Assembly: GCA_947095585.1 (NCBI GenBank)
Contig: OX352764.1
Location: 9,595,001-9,659,000, forward strand
From: Nephrocerus scutellatus
Lineage: Eukaryota; Arthropoda; Insecta; Diptera; Pipunculidae
Length of the DNA stretch: 64,000 nt
Reading direction: 5' to 3'
Positions 1 to 11,490 of the stretch are shown in pieces (positions within the stretch are counted from its first letter, which is position 1; each line of letters begins with the position of its first letter). Under the pieces are notes generated by a model. That model did no database searches and was not told the origin of the DNA. It saw only the letters and a program-made list of their open reading frames with translations. Both the position numbers and the translations under genes were made by a program.

Positions 1-2899
1 CGTACCCAACCCATTATATACGTTAACTAGTTCGTGTGAGCACACTTCTTAACATATTTCAAAGAAGATGGTTTTGTTTTCCATAAGCAATGTTCGTATA
101 TTAAAGCCAAAAGCCATCTTAAAAAAAATTTAGATTGAATCGAATTTATCAGAATTTAAAATAAAAAGAATTTATTCAAAACCAACTTTTAAGGTACACA
201 TGCAAAATTGTTGCAAATAAATAAATATTAAAATTATTTGCTTGCTCCGTCATTACCCGTTTAAACTTCTTTAGTGGGTATTTTTATCTTTAATTAAACG
301 TTAAAAATGTGTTATTTAGATCACCTAAAACAATAGCGATAACAATTTTATTTTAATTTTAATCATGTGACATATCTGACTTAAAAAGTGAGAATTGTTT
401 TAGAAAAGCAAATAATAGTAATGACGTTCTGTACTAAACAGACAGAAAAATCTAAGCTGGTGGGAGCAGAGAGGTGTACAATTTTATAAGCCTCTTATTT
501 GCTAACTCAAAAAGTATATTTGTATCGTTTTTCCAGTTGTATCTTTATCATAAAATATATTTACCCACTTTATGCCTGTATAATGGTGCTTAGGTGCCGC
601 AGCAAATCTTTCGGGTGTCTATTTTGTTGCTAAACGTTCTACATTTGATTACTATGGGATGAACAAATCTTGAAAGTAACTCTGGTCTTATAGACATAGA
701 CATCATACAGCATTTTTATCTTATTGCGCTTTATTTTTGGCAAACAAATGACGATAAAGATATATTTTTGTCTAATATAATTTTGAATGATAGGACAGAT
801 CCATTTTTCGAAACTAAGATATTCTTGGAAAACTTTGCTCTGTTGCGTGATTTCTAACAAAATGTTTTAACACAATAAGAACGATTTATGTTTCTTATTG
901 ACCTTTTTAAAAGTTTTTATAAAACGCTTTATTAATAACATAGCAGATACTCAGAATATTTTTCCCGAAATGTGATTATAATAGTTATGGTAATCACACT
1001 TAGAAAGATTTAATTCCTTGATGAAAGTAGTTAGAAAGCTGCAATCTGAAAACCCCTTTGAAACTATAGCCTTATGATTTTTAAGTAAAAAAGTAAAAAA
1101 ACCTTATAACAAATGCAGTATTTACATGCAGTAAATGATTCGAGTTCATAAGGACAATGCGTAACCTATACTTAACATAAAAAGAAAAGGATAAACAGAG
1201 GGAACGCTTTTGAACGCATTGACCTTCATGGTCAATAATGTAGAAAAATATCAATAGTTCCGAGTGATTTTTAACTTGAAATTAGTTCAGTAAAATGCTC
1301 AATTATATATTCAAATGCTCGAATAATCGAACACAAATGAGAGCTTAACAAACCTTAATAACAGCATGAGTGCGGCATTCTGCAATGCTACCTCAAGGAA
1401 GATTGTGTTTTTTGTGATATGCACGTATGCATGTCAAATGCATTAAACATGTCATTCATTGTCGGATAGAATGACAGTTCGAAAGGCATGCAGTGAAATG
1501 GAAACCTCAATTCAAATGCCAAATGTCAGTTTTATTGAAATCGAAATCAATAATCGACATGCAATTAACATGCAAGCTCTTAAGGTTATTTCTTAATCAG
1601 GCAGGGACTGCCTGTCCTTCAGCTAAAAAAATGCATCGTTGAAACTTTTCAATTATTTATAAACAAATTCATGCAAATGTCTGCAGTAATTTTATTTTTA
1701 TCATGTACACACCCGCAAGAAATCCTTATAATTCTAAGCACAGTGTGAGCGTTTGGAAATCAAGGGATGAGAGGAAAGAAGTACATGTCTATGCACATGC
1801 GTCTTCAATGTCAATGGTTCATACAGACGCGTAAACACTACTCACGCAATTTTGCACTACGAGGATGTAGTTATGTAGGATCGTTACCTGTGGCTCTATT
1901 TTGCGAATAGCGCAATTTGCAAATATCAATCTGTAACTATTATTAAGGTCCGAATCGACAGACGATACGATACTACTACAACAATGATTGTAGTCATCAA
2001 AATCCGTCACTAATAGCATTGCTTTTAGTTATAGTTACGTCTATTAATTCGGACCTAAGTGTAGATGGAAAAGGCCTAAATTTTGTCGTTACAAATAATA
2101 ATGTCAATGCAAGTTTAAACATAAGACAATGAAGTGTTTTTCCAATTAATTTTCTTATTGGTTTTTAGTACTTTGTTGGAGTGATGTGATGCTGAGTGAT
2201 AATAGAAGAAAATACAATCTTCAAATTTGGCCTTACAACCGAGGTCTGCTTCTAGCCTAACACAAAAAAGTCTCGTGACAGCTGCCAATTACGAGTCAAT
2301 GTAAATCAAATTGGCGTCTTGGCTTACACCATCCTCATGTTATTTGTTTTGCTTTCATTTATGTGCAGTCCAAGATTTCATACCGCTCACTCGATCTAGA
2401 TGAAAGCTTCTTGTACTGTTTTTTTTTGTTTTCGCCAATGCTATCAATATCGTTTGTGTTAGTCAATATATTGATAGACTAATTGTTGCTCTCGCTCGGA
2501 ATATCAATGCTAGGTGGAAGAGGACACATGCCTTGCCAATACTCTTGTCGGAGCAAATGATAAGTATAGAATAGGCTTGATAGTGATCCGGATATCAAGT
2601 CATGGTCAATTTTAGGTTATTTTGGAACTCAAGTTCTCTCACGGCCTTAAAAAGTTTTACTCTGGCTGTGCTATCATAGGCTGCTTCAACTATAAATAGG
2701 TGGGATAGTGAGTTTTGGAGCTCTATCATATATCACTCTAAATCTAACTTCGTCTGTGCTTAATGGCGACAGCAAAGTGTGATCGTCGGTCGGAGAAGTG
2801 TCAGTGTCTGTGACCGAAGGCAAGGGTTGTTCCCAAGGAGGAGTCAGTTCTCCCCTTATGTGGACACTAGACATCGACAATCTTCTATTAGATCTAAAG
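1..2899. other. AT-rich stretch with no recognisable gene
   Basis: No open reading frame here looks like a protein, and no transposon family could be named with confidence. Short ORFs on the minus strand (around 639-860, 1819-2019 and 2686-2880) have AT-driven composition and no recognisable motif. The far right of this stretch may already be the degraded upstream part of the LOA-like element that becomes recognisable at about 2.9 kb. Confidence 0.5.
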
Positions 2900-4060
2900 A
2901 GAAGTTTGTTATAGGGATAACTTAACGATTTTTTTTAGTGGTAAACACAGCACGACCAATTCTAGTGTCATACAAGGTTCTTTACTACAAGTTTTAAAAT
3001 ATTTCAGCAGAGAAGGGCTATAAATCAATCCTTGTAAAACCGTTCTAGTGTCCTTTACAAAAAGAATTCTGGACAATCTATGACGTATCACCATCAATGG
3101 CAGAGTTCATTCCAATAGTTTATATATCTCGGTGTCATCCTTGACAATCCGCTTAGTTTGATTCTCATATCATGTCCGCCATCGAGTAGTATTAAACTGT
3201 AGCTAGAACACAAGTATAAACCAGGTGACCATCTGGGACACCTGAAAATTCTTAACTCAATTCCTTAAAGACACATGTTTTGCACTATCCCTGAGATCAT
3301 GGTCACGGAGTACTGTTTCGGTAGTTTATTTGAGGTAGAACTATTGGATTATGCAAACAAGTCTAATGGTTTTTCGGCACTGGACGCTAGAGTTCTGGTC
3401 TGGTTCACAGATGAATCGAAAATGGAATCGAGACTTGGAGCTGGCGTCTTTGGACCCAACACCAAAGTCTCGATACATATGGAAATGTGTACCACTCCAT
3501 GCCATTCAGATCTGCGCTTGGTTAAACCTTAATAAAGGTATTAAGGCAGCTAGAATATATCAAATAGCCAGACATCACTTAAAGGCTGTCGTCGAACTTA
3601 ATGGACTCTAAATGCTGCTATGATGCATTACACTAAATTCGTATGGGTCTCTGTCCATCAAGTAATTACAGGCAACGAATCTGCAGATGGACTAGACTAA
3701 TTAGGGCTGTCTCAGAATCTGCGTTCATGGGATCCGAGCCTTAATGCGGTGTCAACTGGGCTGCCGCCACAGCTCTGATCAATGACTTCGAACGTAAACT
3801 TCGTCTGGCCCACTGGAAGAAAGCTGTTGTGTTGTGTTGTGTCACATTAACAAACTTATTCTTTGCTCTGATTCGGAATATAGGTTCTGCTCGGAACATG
3901 TCAAATTATCCGAGCACATTCTCTGTGAATGCCTAACATTACTTTGGTTAAGGAGGCGTATTTTCCATAAAGAAATATGTACGCCAGCGGAGTTGAGAAC
4001 CTTTGCTGCTAAGGACGTACTATCCTTCATTAGGGAGGCGGTATGTATCTTGAATTATAT
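2900..4060 (+). mobile_element. LOA/R1-like non-LTR retrotransposon, 3' remnant with RNase H
   Basis: This is a decayed 3' part of a non-LTR retrotransposon. Around 3120-3155 the translation reads like the YLGVILD motif found after the reverse transcriptase domain. At about 3396-3470 there is an RNase H start (WFTDESKMESRLGAGVFG), in which the Asp of FTD is the expected first catalytic acid. Stops and frameshifts follow throughout, so it is dead. RNase H after RT is known in the LOA and I clades, and the wording of the motif fits LOA/R1 types best. Its 3' end (about 3865-4040) reappears inverted at 10,768-10,862, which supports a dispersed family. Confidence 0.7.
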
Positions 4061-4990
4061 ATATCTTTTTAGGTCGCAGTGTCAGCCATATGGGCAAGAG
4101 TCTACACGAAAACAAAAAAAAATAAATAACAAGAAGGTGAACGTCAGTCCTTCCTCAGTTAGCTGACTATTTAGCAAACCATTAAAGTACTCTTCCCATT
4201 TATCCAATGTCACTCTTATATTGGCGATCAGATTATCCTCTTTAACTTTGCAGTATTTGTAAACGTGGTGTATATTACGTCATATCGCGCATTCTTTGGT
4301 AGAAATTACGTACCTAGAGCGGTCCTCGCTCTCTCTTATATTCTGTATGCCGCAACTGATATGCGATATGTCCAGCGCTGGCTCTACTGACAATTTGTTG
4401 TCACCTACCATCATTGTTACAATGATAAACTTTGACTCAGTGGGACAACATTGCGGGGCTAAGTTGAAGTTAATAGAAATATGTACTGAATTCAGTTCCA
4501 GGGATACATTGTCAAAGCTAAGTATATTACGCAATACTGGGTTATGTCCGGGAAATATCTTACACATATCCTTGAAGCAACTATTAATTCGAGTTAAGTA
4601 TTTTTCCCCTCGAATTTTTATGTAAAAATATTGCATTTTATCATCTGTAGAATGGCACATAAATGCCAAGACATTACAAAAATATACTTAAAAAAATAAG
4701 TAACGACCATTACCATTGGCAACGCACTTTGCTTATAAGCGAGGACTAAGTGACAATGCAAAACAATTCCTCTCATAATGGGATTGCATTTTGTTTTTGA
4801 TCGTTTCCGTTTGTAAATTTTGCTGAAATATAAAAATTGTGGTGGCGTTGCATTTGCAAATGCACACACACACACACACACACTATTGGAGCCGCATGGC
4901 ACAATGTTGATGACAACCAGCCAAAATACAAAGAAAAATAATAGCTGAAATTTAAGACAAAACGACTGCCCTCATTATGGCTCATAAAAA
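4061..4990. other. Intergenic stretch upstream of the first Ly6 gene
   Basis: Antisense ORFs of 94-129 codons occur on both strands, but none has a recognisable motif and they overlap each other, as expected from chance. The stretch contains a short CA microsatellite at 4863-4883. A possible upstream exon for the Ly6 gene at 5041 was looked for and not found. Confidence 0.4.
4863..4883. repeat. (CA)n microsatellite
   Basis: About ten consecutive CA dinucleotides, seen directly. It lies about 130 bases upstream of the ATG at 4991 discussed for the first Ly6 gene. Confidence 0.95.
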
Positions 4991-5040
4991 ATGAAATTAA
5001 TTTCTTTTCTTTTTCTTGGCTCTTCTAATTTTTTACACAG

Positions 5041-5441
5041 TTGATGCCATCCGATGCCATCAGTGCAACTCCCACTTGGACGAAGACTGCATAGCTTTGA
5101 CGCTGAATACACCACGAGCTCCACGCGACGATCAATATCTCAAAGAATGCGATGGCGAGTACAGTGGCATTGCGTTTTGCCGCAAAACGAATACTTTTCT
5201 GGAGGTCAATGGAGAGAAACGGATTGTCCGCGGATGCGGATGGCATAGCGAGCGTCCATCAATGGGACGCCAAGACGATTGCTACACAGCCGACAATGAA
5301 GGATTCCAACAGATCATTTGCACTTGTTTCAGTGATGGATGCAATGCTGCACCGATTTCCATGAGATCAAACAGCCTGTCGGTATTCGGACTAGCTGCAG
5401 TGTGCACTGTGCTTGTGGCGATATTTCGACAAAACTGCTAG
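5041..5441 (+). CDS. UPAR/Ly6 three-finger protein, GPI-anchored (Ly6 gene 1)
   Basis: Encodes a single Ly6/uPAR domain. The mature start has RCHQCNS, ten cysteines occur in the family order, and the module closes with CTCFSDGCN. A hydrophobic tail (FGLAAVCTVLVAIF) before the stop suggests GPI attachment at the cell surface. Insect members of this family modulate channels, adhesion or junction assembly; which role applies here is unknown. Upstream there are two readings. Either 5040 is a splice acceptor (pyrimidine tract then ACAG, phase 1 like its neighbours) with the first exon not found, or the ATG at 4991 opens a signal peptide that continues into this frame after a one-base slip in the T-rich run at 5001-5015. 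Unlike genes 2-6 it has no intron between cysteines 5 and 6. The loop between cysteines 4 and 5 is only 9 residues. Confidence 0.88.
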
Positions 5442-6090
5442 CACCACCCAGGTAGAACGGGTCCGTTTGAGTGATATTGACGAGGGATTATCTGACAAAC
5501 GTTCACACGTGTCCGTTATTAATATAAGTTCGATCCCTCTATCCTAAGCGACATCAACAAAAAAGTTATTATTGAAAAAACACACGTATTTTTGAGATAG
5601 GAAGCAGTAGTCGCTTCTTTGCTGGTTTGATGGTTTGGATTATGTGATTTGTTTAAATTTGTAATATTTAATTAGATACGCAAACTGTGTTTTTATGTAT
5701 ATTCAATTCCTAGCTTATAAGTATAGAAAAATGTTTAATTAAAAATTGAGTTATGTTTGATTCTTGTGTAGTTTTAATGTCCTTTATTAGTATGGTCCTC
5801 CGGTTGCAATTGATAGTTGCAATCATACATATTCTCTTCTCATAATCTTGATAATTATAGCAAATTGTTTTAGCCAACATCAGTCTAAATCACCAACAAG
5901 CCTCCTTCAAGCCTAGGCCAACAATTATTTATGGCCAGGTCTGAATCAAAATTTTGCTCTTTAAGTGATATGGGATCCTATATATTTTAAAATTCCTATA
6001 ATACAAGTCAAAATTATTATAATGTCAAGTCAATTGTCCTACAACGAAAATATTTTAAAGCGTTGCATTACTTTAGGTTTATGTTTTTTG
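5442..6090. other. Probable 3' UTR then AT-rich spacer
   Basis: Follows the stop of Ly6 gene 1. No canonical AATAAA was found near the stop. An ATTAAA at about 5740 is a possible polyadenylation signal. No further gene was seen before the minisatellite at 6.1 kb. Confidence 0.35.
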
Positions 6091-6094
6091 TGCA

Positions 6095-6290
6095 TGCCCA
6101 GTACACCCAGTACACCCTGTACACCCGCTGATTATAATGAGTATACTGAGTACACCAACTTAACCCAGAACACCCAGTACACCCAGTGAATATAATGAGT
6201 ATACTGAGTACATCAACTAAACTCAGTACAACCAGCACACCCAGTACACACAGAACACCCAGTACACCCAGTACTCCCAGTACAGTTTCA
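6095..6290. repeat. Minisatellite based on CCAGTACAC
   Basis: About twenty imperfect copies of a 9-10 base unit (consensus near CCAGTACAC) with two interspersed copies of a longer segment (ATAATGAGTATACTGAGTAC). It sits immediately beyond the truncated 3' part of the minus-strand retroelement at 6.29-7.43 kb. Confidence 0.9.
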
Positions 6291-7432
6291 AGTTGTATAG
6301 AGACGCGCAATCGACGGAGCCTAAGATGAGGTGATGTATGAAAAGTATGTCAACAATGTCTCTGTGTTCTTCAAGGGTTTTCAAGCTTATGAGGCGGTCA
6401 TGGCAGGGAGGCACGATAAAATGATTGTCCCAAGGTAGAACTCGAAGAAAATATCGGAGAAAACAACGATCGATGCTCTCGATTCTGGACACATTAACTT
6501 AATAGACTAGCGTACTCGAGGAGGGGACGGACAAAAGTAATGTAAAGCGATCTTGTCACATAAGGGTTGGAAAATTGTTTGGACCACCATTTCACAAAGC
6601 CAAGTGATGAGTTGGCTTTAAGAACTATTTCATCAATATGAGAACGGAAGTTTATTTTCAAGTCGCACAATATGCCGAAGTTACGAAAAGTTTGCACGTG
6701 GGATATAGGTTGACCGTGGAGAAGGTAATGTCTGGCAGGGGGCTTGTGGCATTTACATGATAGAGTAATAGATTGGCATTTGGAGATAATTAGATTTTTG
6801 AGGCACCAGGTCGAAAAACTGTCTTGGTCTTGCTGTTGAATGAGATAGGAGTCCTGTGGATAAGAAACGGCTTTGAAAAATTTTGTATCGTCAGCGTAAA
6901 GTGAGAAGTTGGAATGTTTGATGACCCTATCAAGATCATTTTTAGTCAGGATGAAGAGAAGGAGGCCTATATGGCGGCCTTGTGGGACTCCAGAGGTTGC
7001 CAAAAATGTGGACGATAGGTCGGACCCGAAGCGAACACTATAAAGACCAGTTATCCAGATAAAAAGATATCCATTTTAAAAGAATTAAATAATAATAATA
7101 TCCGGCGTGACAGACTGTTGCAGTCCAAGGCCGAGCTTCTCGCGACCATTTGTCTTGTGCATGTATATTTTTGGACCTACAATTTAAGGCCGGATCCGAA
7201 TGGCGAATTGAGTAGCTGTCCGTGACAAGTTATTACTCTCGGAACGTTTGTCAGACATTCGCGAGAGGTAGGACACCGTGAAAAATACTTTTGGTGCTAC
7301 TGGGATTCGAACCACGAACTTCCTGCTCAGTAGCCATGTGTATTTCCACTGAGCCACGGCGCGCACCGGCGCGATGATGAGATATCTTATCAGAAGCCTT
7401 ACTGAAATCGGCATCCCAAATAAACCGACAAG
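6290..7432 (-). mobile_element. CR1/Jockey-like non-LTR retrotransposon, RT remnant split by a SINE
   Basis: Read on the minus strand, 7430-7373 gives a reverse-transcriptase motif A of the form DFSKASDK (normally SKAFDK). A SINE (7085-7365) then interrupts it. After the SINE come the SGVPQG motif near 7000 and YADDTKFF near 6900, the YADD catalytic box. Downstream at 6490-6300 is a 3' RT-thumb segment (RIESIDRCFLRYFLR). The ORF has frameshifts around the SINE and ends in the minisatellite, so it is inactive. The order of motifs A, B (GVPQG) and C (YADD) is that of CR1/Jockey-type elements; the exact clade is not settled. Confidence 0.8.
7085..7365 (-). mobile_element. tRNA-derived SINE, copy A
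   Basis: On the minus strand it begins with GCGCCGTGGCTCAGTGG, a tRNA-like A box. A B-box-like GGTTCGAATCC follows about 45 bases later, as in tRNA-derived SINEs. A tRNA-unrelated body (CCGGATCC..., CCAAAAATATACATG...) follows, and it ends in an ATT-repeat tail (visible on + as AATAATAATA at about 7089). It is inserted into the reverse transcriptase of a CR1/Jockey-like element. This is the most complete copy in the window. Confidence 0.85.
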
Positions 7433-8165
7433 ACTATGTAGGTTGACCAAGCCAAGTAAAAATATCCGGATCACTATCAAGCCGATTCAACATCTATAAC
7501 GGGCTTCGACAAGGGGATGGACTGGGCTGCGTCCTCTTCAACCTGGCGTTGGAGAAAGTGATCCGAGATTGTGACGTAACGGCGAGTGGAACAATCCCCT
7601 ATTAGTCTATTCATAAACTGGCTTACGCAGACGATATTAACATCTTTGGTAGAAACTCAAGAGTTGTACATGAAGCTTTCATCCAGATCAGGCAGGAGGC
7701 AAGAAGTAGTCTGGGGCTGCACATAAATGAGAGCAAAACAAAGTACATGGTAGCCACGTCTGCGACTAGAAGATCCAACGTACGTAGAGATGTAGGACTT
7801 GGGTGCTTAGCAAAAGGCATTCTAACCACGTTCGAGAGAAAAGTCTTACGGAGAATTGCTGGCTCCGTATGTGAGGAAGGACGATTCCGGAGACTTGACA
7901 TCGTGAAGAGAATTAAGCAAGGTAGGCTCCGGTGGGCAGGACACTTAGTTCGCATAAGCGAAGATGATCCTGCTCGGAAAGTCCTTTGCGGTAGGCTTTA
8001 TGGAACACGACAGCGAAGCTTGGAAGGATGGCGTAGACCAGCACGCCTAGAGTTTAGCGATGCCAAGCTGGATGATATCGGTTTGGAATCGGGACCGGTG
8101 GAGAGATTTTTTGCGGGTGGCCAGGACCGGACGCCGGCTATAGAGCCAAATATGATGATGATGGA
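7433..8165 (+). mobile_element. RTE-like non-LTR retrotransposon, 3' part
   Basis: Two adjoining pieces of one reverse transcriptase. At 7497-7560 the translation has GLRQGDGLGCVLFNLALEKV (motif B). At 7621-7650 LAYADDINIFGR holds the YADD catalytic box. A 145-codon ORF from 7747 continues with KRIKQGRLRWAGHLVRI, a C-terminal signature of RTE-type and related elements. The stop at about 7602 separates RT motifs B and C, so it is inactive. It ends in a short ATG-repeat tail at 8150-8165. Three other 3' ends of this family lie on the minus strand at 38.5, 51.8 and 63.4 kb. Confidence 0.85.
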
Positions 8166-10383
8166 TGATTTCCGGTACTTATGAAATACAGCTAACATAG
8201 TATTAGGGATGAATTAACAGCAGATAGAATATAATTGTTATTTTCTGTCACTAATAAAGTGGTCTTTAGCGTTTTGCTTTTTTACAATTTTATACAAAAT
8301 CGCGACCATTATTTAAACATTTATATTTTCACTCTGTTTACATTTTGATCACACCACACTCGTAAATTTTTAAGTTTCTGATTATGCAAATATATCTATT
8401 AGATACATAATTTATACTTTCTTATATATATATACTCGTACATACTGACCAGATAAAAACTGACTGCAAAGCAACTTTGAAAAGAAGATTGCCGAATATT
8501 AGCTCAAAAGGGGGTTTTCAAGAAGTTCTTTGTTTATTAGGCCAAAAATCTGCATTGGATTCTTGTTAAAAAACGAAAACACAAATAACTATGGTCGCAT
8601 CACTAACATCAATAGAACAAATATAAAAGTTACACATAACTACATCATACATTAATACCTATACGTATTAATGTATAACGTATCGTAGGTTGGAATTATT
8701 TCGCGCCATTGAATTTTTTAAAAGAAATTGGCAAGCAAAAACAACATCACGAATAAAAGCGCAACGAACTGAAAATTTTACATTTATACAACAACGTACG
8801 GCGGGTTGCAGTTGTGAGGACCAAAAAAGTGTATCTACTTGAAATCAACTTCCTTGCGTTCATTCGCCTTATTACGTTCCATTCAACTACGAGTACAATG
8901 CACGATGTACGATTTGATAGACACAACGACACAAGAAAGAAAAAGGGCCACCCATTAGCCATTAGCCCACCGCAGAATTGATTTTTGTGTGGCTGCGTCG
9001 ATGGTGACCCTTCATGCAAGTCATCAAAATACAAAAATAATATTCATAATTCCTTATTATATACTCCCTAACTTACAAAAAAGTTTCAAAGCTGCAGTGA
9101 AGAAAAATCGCAAAATTATTCATTCAGCGAATGCCGAATACCAACCACCCTAGTAGTAAAATGCGATGAAATCAAAGTTTTATGTGCGTGAACATGGAGA
9201 AGGATCTGATTTAGATATAGAGCGCATCCCTTTGAATATAAGAAAAAGAATCTATTTATCAAGGGATGCGATGGCCTCCACTTAATAATGAAATCCGCGT
9301 AAACAACTCTACTTATTGTGTACGGCGAGCGCATTAGAATCAAAGTCAGAGTACATTCCCGGAAAGGCATCTTAGAGCGATGGAATTTTTAATTCCAGCT
9401 TTGCATTGGAAGCATTGTAAAATCCATTTCAGATTTTATATCGTTAATGTTTTGAAATAGAATAACGCGTTAGTCGCTCGCATGAATTTTCTCATCCGTC
9501 ACAGGCACATCCATCCAATCCCATAAATGTTATGATTTTGGTTTTTTTTTTGTAAATCCCACATTCACATTTGCAGGGCGAATATTAAATCGATTCCTTT
9601 CTGTCGGCGCCACTGTGACCGATATTTTGTTGTGAATCCGGGCGTATATGGTACGGCAGTATCACGGCGCCACAATGTCCCGCACAAGGACAACAGATGG
9701 AATGATGTTGGCTGGTAATTTCCTTTTTCATTTCTAGGGATGATGCAGCAGCTCTAGCAGATACTGACAGACGCAGCGTAAATAGTACAACAACTGCGTG
9801 TTTTACTTTAACTTTAGATTTTGTACGATATACGTGTATCTTTGTATGTACATACATATATAGATAGAATAGGATAGCAGATAAAAATGCGGATTATGGT
9901 GAAGTAGGAGCAGTGTTGTACCGCGCAGTAAAAGACAGAGTTGCACTGGAAAAGGAAAGGAAATAAAATTGAGCGAGCGATTAAACATCGAAAAGAAAAT
10001 GTATACTTGTAACAAGCCAAAGTGTAGTATTTTTTAACAAAAAAAAAATTTTAAAACCCATTTACTATCTCTCATTTAAATTAAATTAGTTAAGTGTTTA
10101 GTAGTGAACCAGGGAAACAGTGAAACAAATTGCCGGACGGATGGACAGACAAATAACTAATACTATGAGGTGTTTCTTTACGAATCAGTACCTTACGTGT
10201 AGTGATGGCGCTATACTCCTCCAAAGACCATCAACAGAAAGGGAACCGAATGTCGCCGAAAAAATTTCCACTCGAAATTAACAAGAATATCTTTATCAGC
10301 CTTTAATAGAGTCTATTCCTTATCGCCATGAAGTCGGATTAGGATGCTTTAGGTTTTATTCATGGGTCTCCTTTTTTTGTTTG
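8166..10383. other. AT-rich spacer, no gene recognised
   Basis: Several minus-strand ORFs of 68-95 codons (8747-9034, 9116-9370, 9585-9857, 9803-10020) show no motif, no paralogue in the window and no splice context. Base composition is somewhat less AT-biased around 9.3-9.8 kb. Nothing here can be assigned. Confidence 0.45.
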
Positions 10384-10661
10384 AATAAATATTATTTGGC
10401 GCGACAGACCATTGCAGTCCAAGGCCTTGCTTCTCGCAACCATTTGTATTAAACATGTATATTTTTGCAAACAAAATGGAGGGGACCTACAATTAAATGT
10501 CGGATCTGAACGGCGAATTGAGAAGTTTTCCGTGACAAGTTATTACTCTTGGAACGTTTGTCACCCATTCGCGATAGGTGGGTCACCGTGAAAAATACTT
10601 TTGGTGTTACTGGGATACGAACCACGAACCTCCTGCTCAGAAGCCATGCTCTTATCCACTG
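10384..10661 (-). mobile_element. tRNA-derived SINE, copy B
   Basis: Same family as copy A. The body and the ATT-type tail are clear (GGCGCGACAGACC near 10,398 on +). The A-box end is worn: the expected GAGCCACGGCGCC on + is replaced after CCACTGA, so the promoter half is damaged. Confidence 0.8.
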
Positions 10662-10767
10662 AATACCCTGATCTTATCTTATTTGTATGAATACCCTAGA
10701 CATTGCGGCCTATAGATACAATAGACCTATTGTATCATAAAGTGAGGTTAATATAAAAGACGACCTA

Positions 10768-10862
10768 CCTCCCTAATGAAGGATAGCATGTCCTTAGTGG
10801 CAGAGTTTCTTAACTCTGATGATTCGTCATCATCCGAGCAGAACCTGTATTCCATTTCTGAT
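10768..10862 (-). mobile_element. LOA-like element, 3' end fragment
   Basis: Reverse-complement match to the 3' end of the element at 2.9-4.06 kb. Shared strings include CCTCCCTAATGAAGGATAG and CGAGCAGAACCTGTATTC (as read on +). It is a short 5'-truncated copy. Confidence 0.65.
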
Positions 10863-10924
10863 CCTAGATTATGGGTCTCCTTAATAGTATGGGAGACAGA
10901 TTTACTATTCGATTGCCTTTAAGT

Positions 10925-11237
10925 CGAAATGAATGATCAGGTTCAAAAGATATGGTTAGTTCTATTTCGCCCATCACTAGTGCACACTGAAGGGAATATT
11001 GCCGCTGTAAATGAAAGTGTGGTCGAAGATCCAAATTTATCGATTCGTCGTCAGTCGCAGGAATTGGGGCTTTGTCCACTACGGAGAAAATTTTGCACAG
11101 AGATCTTGGTCTACACTTGTTAAAATCAGCTAATACAGGAACAAAAGCATCGAAACTATCATAGGCGACGTTCTTCTACCGATTGGGCTCTAGAGCAGTT
11201 GGACATTGACCACCCATTGCTTTATCGTGCAAAAAAA
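10925..11237 (+). mobile_element. mariner/Tc1-type transposase remnant (same group as the intact copy at 57.6 kb)
   Basis: The translation has NIAAVNESVVEDPNLSIRR and QELGLCPL. These align with IAVVEASVEENDNLSIRR and QQIGLCPS in the N-terminal DNA-binding half of the intact transposase at 57,677-58,762. A following frame gives residues like the DHRRRSSTDWALEQL stretch. It is broken by stops and ends abruptly at a SINE 3' end, so only the N-terminal part is left. Confidence 0.75.
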
Positions 11238-11305
11238 TACATGCTCAACACAAATGGTTGCGAGAAGCAATGGTCTGTCGCGCCGAATATTATTATTATT
11301 ATATT
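11238..11305 (+). mobile_element. tRNA-derived SINE, 3' fragment
   Basis: Contains the SINE tail region ACATGCTCAACACAAATGG, then CAATGGTCTGTCGCGCCGAA and an ATT repeat. The 5' three quarters are missing. It is joined directly to the mariner remnant on its left. Confidence 0.75.
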
Positions 11306-11424
11306 AAATGCTTTGTGTTACTTTTACAATTTCAAGTTCTATTGGTCTTAAAAAACACTGTAAATTTTAACAATATGGAGTAGATTTTTGTTGCTTTGTT
11401 GTTTTAAATTCTTTATATCAACCT

Positions 11425-11490
11425 ACCGTCAGCATGTGTCTGTCTGTCTGTGGCTGGCTGTTAAAATCTTGTGATTAATTTTTAACCTTG
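11425..11490 (-). repeat. Terminal fragment of the 122-bp repeat family
   Basis: GTGTCTGTCTGTCTGTGGCT followed by TCTTGTGATTAATTTTTAAC matches, in inverted orientation, the terminal segment seen at 28.8, 54.2 and 59.25 kb (TAAAAATTGATCGCAAGATT and the CCAGCCAGCC-like stretch). Confidence 0.55.

Noticed and set aside
2337..2390. ATG followed by a hydrophobic stretch (MLFVLLSFMCS) as first exon of Ly6 gene 1
   Set aside because: No good phase-1 splice donor follows and the distance and context give no support.
6095..6290. CRISPR-like array of short repeats
   Set aside because: Units are contiguous and variable without unique spacers, and the sequence is eukaryotic.
6068..6310. Minus-strand ORF made of GVLGVLGVL and WVYWVYW repeats
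   Set aside because: It is the translation of a 9-10 base minisatellite, not a protein gene.
7300..7370. tRNA-like sequence with A and B boxes on the minus strand
   Set aside because: It cannot form a complete cloverleaf as read, and it is the head of a dispersed SINE, so it is not called as a tRNA gene.
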